DNA of 9,581 nucleotides from NCBI GenBank assembly GCA_937988705.1, contig CALKIA010000540.1, positions 1 to 9,581 on the forward strand. The letters are read 5' to 3'. The notes under the pieces were generated by a model. That model did no database searches, was not told the DNA's origin, and worked only from the letters and a program-made list of their open reading frames with translations. The first letter of the stretch is position 1; the number at the start of each line of letters is the position of its first letter. Below are positions 6,743 through 9,581 of the stretch, piece after piece. This stretch comes from an uncultured Chloroflexota bacterium (GTDB lineage: Bacteria > Chloroflexota > Anaerolineae > Aggregatilineales > Phototrophicaceae). Both the position numbers and the translations under genes were made by a program.

Positions 6743-7693
6743 ATGCGAGCAGATTGGACGCATAAGGGCTTGCTTATTCTGTCCCTTTTAATTCTTGTAT
6801 TTGCGTCGGGTTGTTTCCAGTCTGCTGGTGGGGCGCTGGAAGCAACCAGCGTGGCCCAGTCGGCTCCGACTTTTACGCCGACGGTGACGGATACTCCACT
6901 GCCCACGGCGACCGCTTTCCCGTCTCTGACGCCAACCGAGGATCAGTCGATCATCGTGCTGACGCGCGTGGTCACGGCGACCTCGACCCCCGGCCCGATT
7001 TTCGACGGCACACAGGGTACGGAAGTGGCTGATGTGGCGCTGCAAGACATTGTAGCGGAAACCTCAACGGCTATTTTCCTGACCTCGAATGCGCAGTTCC
7101 AGCCGCTGCAAGCGGCGACGACCGAAATTCCACCCGTGATCGATCCGCTGCTGCTCTCGGCGACTGCCATTATTCGGGACTCGACCGAAACAGCAGCCGC
7201 CCCGCTCACCCAAACGGCGCAAGCGGTACTTGGCATCACGCCGACTTCACCCTTCTTCCCGACGAGTACGATTGCCGGTGAAATCGCGACGGCCATTGTG
7301 CCGACGGGTGCGGATTGCGTTCATGAAGTACGCGCGACGGATCGCAACCTATTCCGCATCGGCCTGAACTATGGCGTAACTTATCAGACGCTGGCGACCT
7401 ATAACAACCTCGTCAATCCTAACCTGATCTACGTCGGTCAGCGGTTGGTCATCCCCGGCTGCGGTACCACGGGGAATCGCCCGCCCGCCACTTCGACGGC
7501 GACGACGACGGGTGGGGGCGTTCCGGTGACTTCGGTTCCCGGCGGCGGCACGGGCACATATGTCGTGCAGGATGGCGATACGTTGTTTGGCCTGTCCCAA
7601 CTGTGGGGACGCCGTGTGATGGATATCGCGGCGGTCAACGGTATCGCGAATGTCAACCTGATCTACATTGGGCAGACGCTGGTAATTCCGTAG
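6743..7693 (+). CDS. Lipoprotein with two C-terminal LysM domains
   Basis: The 316-residue protein starts with a lipoprotein signal: basic residues, a hydrophobic core (LLILSLLILVF) and the lipobox ASGC with Cys24 as the lipidation site. Residues 40-190 form a low-complexity linker rich in Thr, Pro, Ala and Ser (TPTVTDTPLPTATAFP and similar). LysM 1 covers about 193-238, ending in NPNLIYVGQRLVIPGC. After a second Thr/Gly/Pro linker, LysM 2 covers about 273-316 (YVVQDGDTLFGLSQLW ... NLIYIGQTLVIP). LysM domains bind N-acetylglucosamine polymers such as peptidoglycan. LysM 1 has a degenerate beginning (HEVRATDRNLF) compared with the classical YxVxxGDTL of LysM 2. Cys192 and Cys240 flank LysM 1 and might form a disulfide. 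The protein is probably surface-anchored and glycan-binding. No catalytic domain is seen. Confidence 0.9.
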   Translation: MRADWTHKGLLILSLLILVFASGCFQSAGGALEATSVAQSAPTFTPTVTDTPLPTATAFPSLTPTEDQSIIVLTRVVTATSTPGPIFDGTQGTEVADVALQDIVAETSTAIFLTSNAQFQPLQAATTEIPPVIDPLLLSATAIIRDSTETAAAPLTQTAQAVLGITPTSPFFPTSTIAGEIATAIVPTGADCVHEVRATDRNLFRIGLNYGVTYQTLATYNNLVNPNLIYVGQRLVIPGCGTTGNRPPATSTATTTGGGVPVTSVPGGGTGTYVVQDGDTLFGLSQLWGRRVMDIAAVNGIANVNLIYIGQTLVIP

Positions 7694-7694
7694 C

Positions 7695-8225
7695 ATGCAG
7701 GAAACGGTCCTCAGTTCTGAAGAAATTTACCGCGGGCGCGTCATCCAGCTATCAGTGCTGGATGTGCGCCTGCCGAATGGTAAGACTTCCCGCCGCGAGC
7801 TGATCCAGCATCCGGGCGCGGTAGCGATCATCGCGCTGAACAGCGCCAACGATGTGCTGCTCGTGCGGCAGTATCGGATGGCGGCCGGGCGCGTGCTGAT
7901 GGAGATCCCGGCTGGTACCCTTGAACCCGGCGAAGATCCGTGGGTGTGCGCGGAACGCGAACTTCAGGAGGAAACCGGGTATCGCCCTGGTAAGCTAGAA
8001 GCCTTTGGGGGCATTTATGTCGCTCCCGGCTATACTTCCGAGTTCATCCATCACTTTATCGCCACCGACCTCACCGCGTCCCGGTTAGAGATGGATGAAG
8101 ACGAATTCATCGAAGCGGCGTTTGTTCCTTTCACTGAAGCGCTGGCGCTGATCGACCGCGGCGAGATCATTGACGGCAAAAGTATCAGTGGGCTGTTGAA
8201 GGTGGCGCGCCGTTTAGGGCTGTGA
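7695..8225 (+). CDS. NUDIX hydrolase, ADP-ribose pyrophosphatase type
   Basis: The 176-residue protein carries a complete Nudix box at residues 74-96, matching G-x5-E-x7-REUxEExGU: Gly74, Glu80, Arg88-Glu89-Leu90, Glu92-Glu93 and Gly95. RQYR (58-61) and the downstream APGYTSE (110-116) are the marks of the ADP-ribose/NDP-sugar subgroup (NudF type). Such enzymes cleave ADP-ribose to AMP and ribose 5-phosphate with Mg2+ in the cytoplasm, clearing a reactive nucleotide sugar. Substrate choice within this subgroup varies, so ADP-ribose is the likely but unproven substrate. The ATG lies one base after the stop of the LysM gene and has no strong ribosome binding site, which points to translational coupling and a shared transcript. 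Confidence 0.92.
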   Translation: MQETVLSSEEIYRGRVIQLSVLDVRLPNGKTSRRELIQHPGAVAIIALNSANDVLLVRQYRMAAGRVLMEIPAGTLEPGEDPWVCAERELQEETGYRPGKLEAFGGIYVAPGYTSEFIHHFIATDLTASRLEMDEDEFIEAAFVPFTEALALIDRGEIIDGKSISGLLKVARRLGL

Positions 8226-8228
8226 CCC

Positions 8229-8257
8229 TTGTGAGAGCTGGTCCGTCCCTGTATAAT
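8229..8257 (+). promoter_or_regulatory. Sigma-70-type promoter for rplS
   Basis: TTGTGA (8229-8234) and a perfect TATAAT (8252-8257) are separated by the ideal 17 nt. The -35 matches consensus at four of six positions. Transcription should begin near 8264, just after the NUDIX gene, leaving a leader of about 62 nt before the L19 start codon. Confidence 0.7.
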
Positions 8258-8276
8258 GCGAATTGATTTTGAATTT

Positions 8277-8312
8277 GTACGCCCTTCCAAGTAGGATGAG
8301 CGTACTTTTTTT
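8277..8312 (+). terminator. Terminator-like hairpin in the rplS leader (possible attenuator)
   Basis: GTACGC (8277-8282) and GCGTAC (8300-8305) form a perfect 6-bp stem around a 17-nt loop, followed by seven T (8306-8312). It lies between the rplS promoter and the rplS start codon, where a full terminator would block the gene's own transcript. The stem is short, so it may act as a partial or regulated terminator. I cannot see a clear competing antiterminator fold. Ribosomal protein genes, including L19 in other phyla, are known to be controlled by leader RNA structures. Confidence 0.5.
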
Positions 8313-8315
8313 GAC

Positions 8316-8322
8316 GAGGAAG
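8316..8322 (+). promoter_or_regulatory. Ribosome binding site that fixes the rplS GTG start
   Basis: GAGGAAG lies just upstream of GTG 8326-8328; the core GAGGA ends 5 nt before it. In-frame ATG codons at 8263 and 8296 would add residues absent from L19 proteins and lie at or inside the leader hairpin, so they are rejected as starts. Confidence 0.7.
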
Positions 8323-8325
8323 CCC

Positions 8326-8667
8326 GTGAACGAGTTATTGAAAGCACTGGAAGCCCCGGATCGTGGGCATCCCCAGTTTGGACCCGGCGACACTGTGAAG
8401 GTCCACGTGAAGGTGGTTGAAGGCGACCGCGAACGTGTCCAGATTTTTCAGGGTGTCGTGATCCGCTATCGTGGTGGTGGCAATGACGCCAATTTCACCG
8501 TTCGCCGTATCGCGACGCACGGGATCGGCGTGGAACGTCAGTTCCTGCTCAAGAGCCCCCGTGTCGAAAAGATCGAAGTGACGCGTAAGGCGAAGGTCCG
8601 CCGCGCTCAGCTGTATTATCTGCGCGATGTTCGTGGCAAGGCGGCTCGTCTGAAGGAAAAGCGCTAA
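8326..8667 (+). CDS. rplS: 50S ribosomal protein L19
   Basis: The 113-residue product from the GTG start has the usual L19 length and layout. It opens with a short helix (NELLKALEA), then FGPGDTVKVHVKVVEGDRER (18-37), FQGVVIRYRGGG (41-52), FTVRRIATHGIGVERQF (57-73), SPRVEKIEV (77-85) and the basic end VRRAQLYYLRDVRGKAARLKEK. L19 is a structural protein of the large subunit at the interface with the 30S subunit. The gene has its own promoter and a structured leader. A PuuD-like gene starts 3 nt after its stop, so at least one further gene is probably co-transcribed. Confidence 0.97.
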   Translation: MNELLKALEAPDRGHPQFGPGDTVKVHVKVVEGDRERVQIFQGVVIRYRGGGNDANFTVRRIATHGIGVERQFLLKSPRVEKIEVTRKAKVRRAQLYYLRDVRGKAARLKEKR

Positions 8668-8670
8668 GTC

Positions 8671-9414
8671 GTGCGTCCGCTCATCGGGATCACTGCCGCT
8701 GATGTTTATGCGGAACGGGGCAAGCTGTACCACCGAGCGTACGCGCTCAATGCGTTTGCAGTTGCAGACGCGGGCGGCTTGCCCGTGTACATTCCGCCGG
8801 GTCTGGAAGAATCCGTGCTTCGTGAAGTTTACGAGCGCGTCGATGCTGTGTTGCTTCCCGGTGGCCCCGACGTTGATCCGGTGATCTACGGCCAAGAACG
8901 TCATCCCGAAACCAAAATCATCGATGCGCCGCGCGACGCGCTCGAGCTGACGCTCACGCGCTGGTTGGTTGAAGATGATCGTCCGCTGTTCGGTATCTGC
9001 CGCGGTCATCAGGTGATGAATGTCGCCCTTGGCGGCACGCTGGTGCAGGATATCCCTTCTCAGGTTGAGACGACACTGACGCACGATCTGCCGGATGAGT
9101 ACCCGCGCAGCACACGCTTGCACACCGTTGATATCAAGCCGGAAAGCCGGCTAGCTTCGATTCTCGGTACCACGCAGGTCGTAGTCAATAGTCTGCATCA
9201 TCAATCGGCGCAGGCACCCGCACCGGGCGTTGATTTCACGGCGTATGCGCCTGATGGCATCGTCGAGGCGCTCGAAGTGCCGGATAAGCAGTTTATTTTG
9301 AGCGTGCAGTGGCATCCCGAAGACCTGTATGAGGACGACGGCATGATGAAGCGCCTGTTCACGGAATTTGTCAACGCTGCCCGCGAAAGTGCTGCTCGCA
9401 AGCCTCGCCGCTAA
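8671..9414 (+). CDS. Class I glutamine amidotransferase-like gamma-glutamyl hydrolase (PuuD/peptidase C26 family)
   Basis: The 247-residue protein begins RPLIGITAADVY, typical for the family. PGGPDVDP (63-70) forms the oxyanion region. The nucleophile is Cys110 in FGICRGHQ, followed by MNVALGGTLVQDI. NSLHHQS (173-179) is a PuuD-type substrate motif, and His215-Glu217 in QWHPE complete the triad. Relatives cleave gamma-glutamyl amides, for example gamma-glutamyl-GABA in putrescine breakdown. The other putrescine-pathway genes are not in the window, so the substrate is open. The GTG start lies 3 nt after rplS with AAGGA about 13 nt upstream, a long spacing that suggests coupling to rplS translation. 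murI follows after 12 nt. Confidence 0.9.
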   Translation: MRPLIGITAADVYAERGKLYHRAYALNAFAVADAGGLPVYIPPGLEESVLREVYERVDAVLLPGGPDVDPVIYGQERHPETKIIDAPRDALELTLTRWLVEDDRPLFGICRGHQVMNVALGGTLVQDIPSQVETTLTHDLPDEYPRSTRLHTVDIKPESRLASILGTTQVVVNSLHHQSAQAPAPGVDFTAYAPDGIVEALEVPDKQFILSVQWHPEDLYEDDGMMKRLFTEFVNAARESAARKPRR

Positions 9415-9426
9415 CTGAAGCGCCCT

Positions 9427-9581
9427 GTGACCGTTCCCGACACCTCCGCAGCAGCGAAGCGCATCGGAGTTTTTGACTCCGGCGTCGGCGGGTTGTCGGT
9501 GCTGCGTGAAATCCACCGCCACCTGCCCAATATCCCCACCATCTACTATGCTGATCAAGCCCATTTGCCCTATGGCATGCG
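9427..9581 (+). CDS. murI: Glutamate racemase, 5' part only (runs off the window)
   Basis: The visible 51 codons read VTVPDTSAAAKRIGVFDSGVG and onward, through GGLSVLREI to YYADQAHLPYGM. GVFDSGVGGLSVL with Asp17-Ser18 and the YxADxxxxPYG segment are diagnostic of MurI, which converts L-glutamate to the D-glutamate needed for peptidoglycan. The GTG at 9427 has GAAG 6 nt upstream and gives a short N-terminal extension before the conserved IGVFDSG, which is normal. The second catalytic Cys region lies beyond the window. The gene is 12 nt from the amidotransferase-like gene and is probably in the same transcript. Confidence 0.93.
   Translation, partial: MTVPDTSAAAKRIGVFDSGVGGLSVLREIHRHLPNIPTIYYADQAHLPYGM

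Noticed and set aside
8335..9123. Minus-strand open frame of 262 codons opposite rplS and the PuuD-like gene
   Set aside because: It lies opposite two proteins with unmistakable family motifs, and its translation has no recognisable domain. Long antisense frames are expected in GC-rich coding DNA.
1..9581. CRISPR arrays, tRNA or rRNA genes, insertion sequences, att sites, defence systems
   Set aside because: I saw no direct repeats with spacers, no transposase, integrase or nuclease motifs, and no stretch that looks like a cloverleaf tRNA. Noncoding gaps are all below about 140 nt.

Overview
The window looks like a piece of a bacterial chromosome, most likely from a Chloroflexota (Anaerolineae-like) organism. 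This is an inference from protein style. There is a secreted lipoprotein with a long Thr/Pro-rich linker ending in LysM domains. The sensor kinases are of a kind common in Chloroflexota and Cyanobacteria. The DNA is GC-rich and GTG starts are frequent. All genes lie on the + strand. I see no tRNA, rRNA, CRISPR array, insertion sequence or phage gene.

Layout. 1-887 holds a pentapeptide-repeat protein with a proline-rich tail, possibly cut at its 5' end. It is followed by a strong intrinsic terminator (916-965) that runs up to the start codon of an MFS-type efflux permease (966-2228). After an AT-rich gap come a small unrecognised protein (2314-2640) and undecaprenyl-diphosphatase UppP (2647-3468). 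Next is a signalling pair: a GAF-GAF histidine kinase (3605-5524) and, 4 nt downstream, a receiver-histidine kinase hybrid (5529-6652). As written, the hybrid's frame is broken inside a short CG dinucleotide run; removing one CG unit restores a canonical receiver domain. A clear promoter (6669-6696) then drives a LysM lipoprotein (6743-7693) and an ADP-ribose-pyrophosphatase-like NUDIX enzyme (7695-8225). A second clear promoter (8229-8257) and a short leader with a terminator-like hairpin precede ribosomal protein L19 (8326-8667). L19 is tightly followed by a PuuD-like class I glutamine amidotransferase (8671-9414) and the first 51 codons of glutamate racemase MurI (from 9427).

How the genes fit together. 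Envelope functions recur: UppP recycles the lipid carrier for cell-wall synthesis, MurI supplies D-glutamate for peptidoglycan, and the LysM lipoprotein probably binds glycan at the cell surface. The two kinases form a likely phosphorelay with no DNA-binding output in the window. Most genes are housekeeping or ordinary accessory genes, and I do not see a clearly new multi-gene system. The points most worth checking are the CG-run frameshift in the hybrid kinase, the L19 leader hairpin, and the terminator that hides the permease's ribosome binding site.
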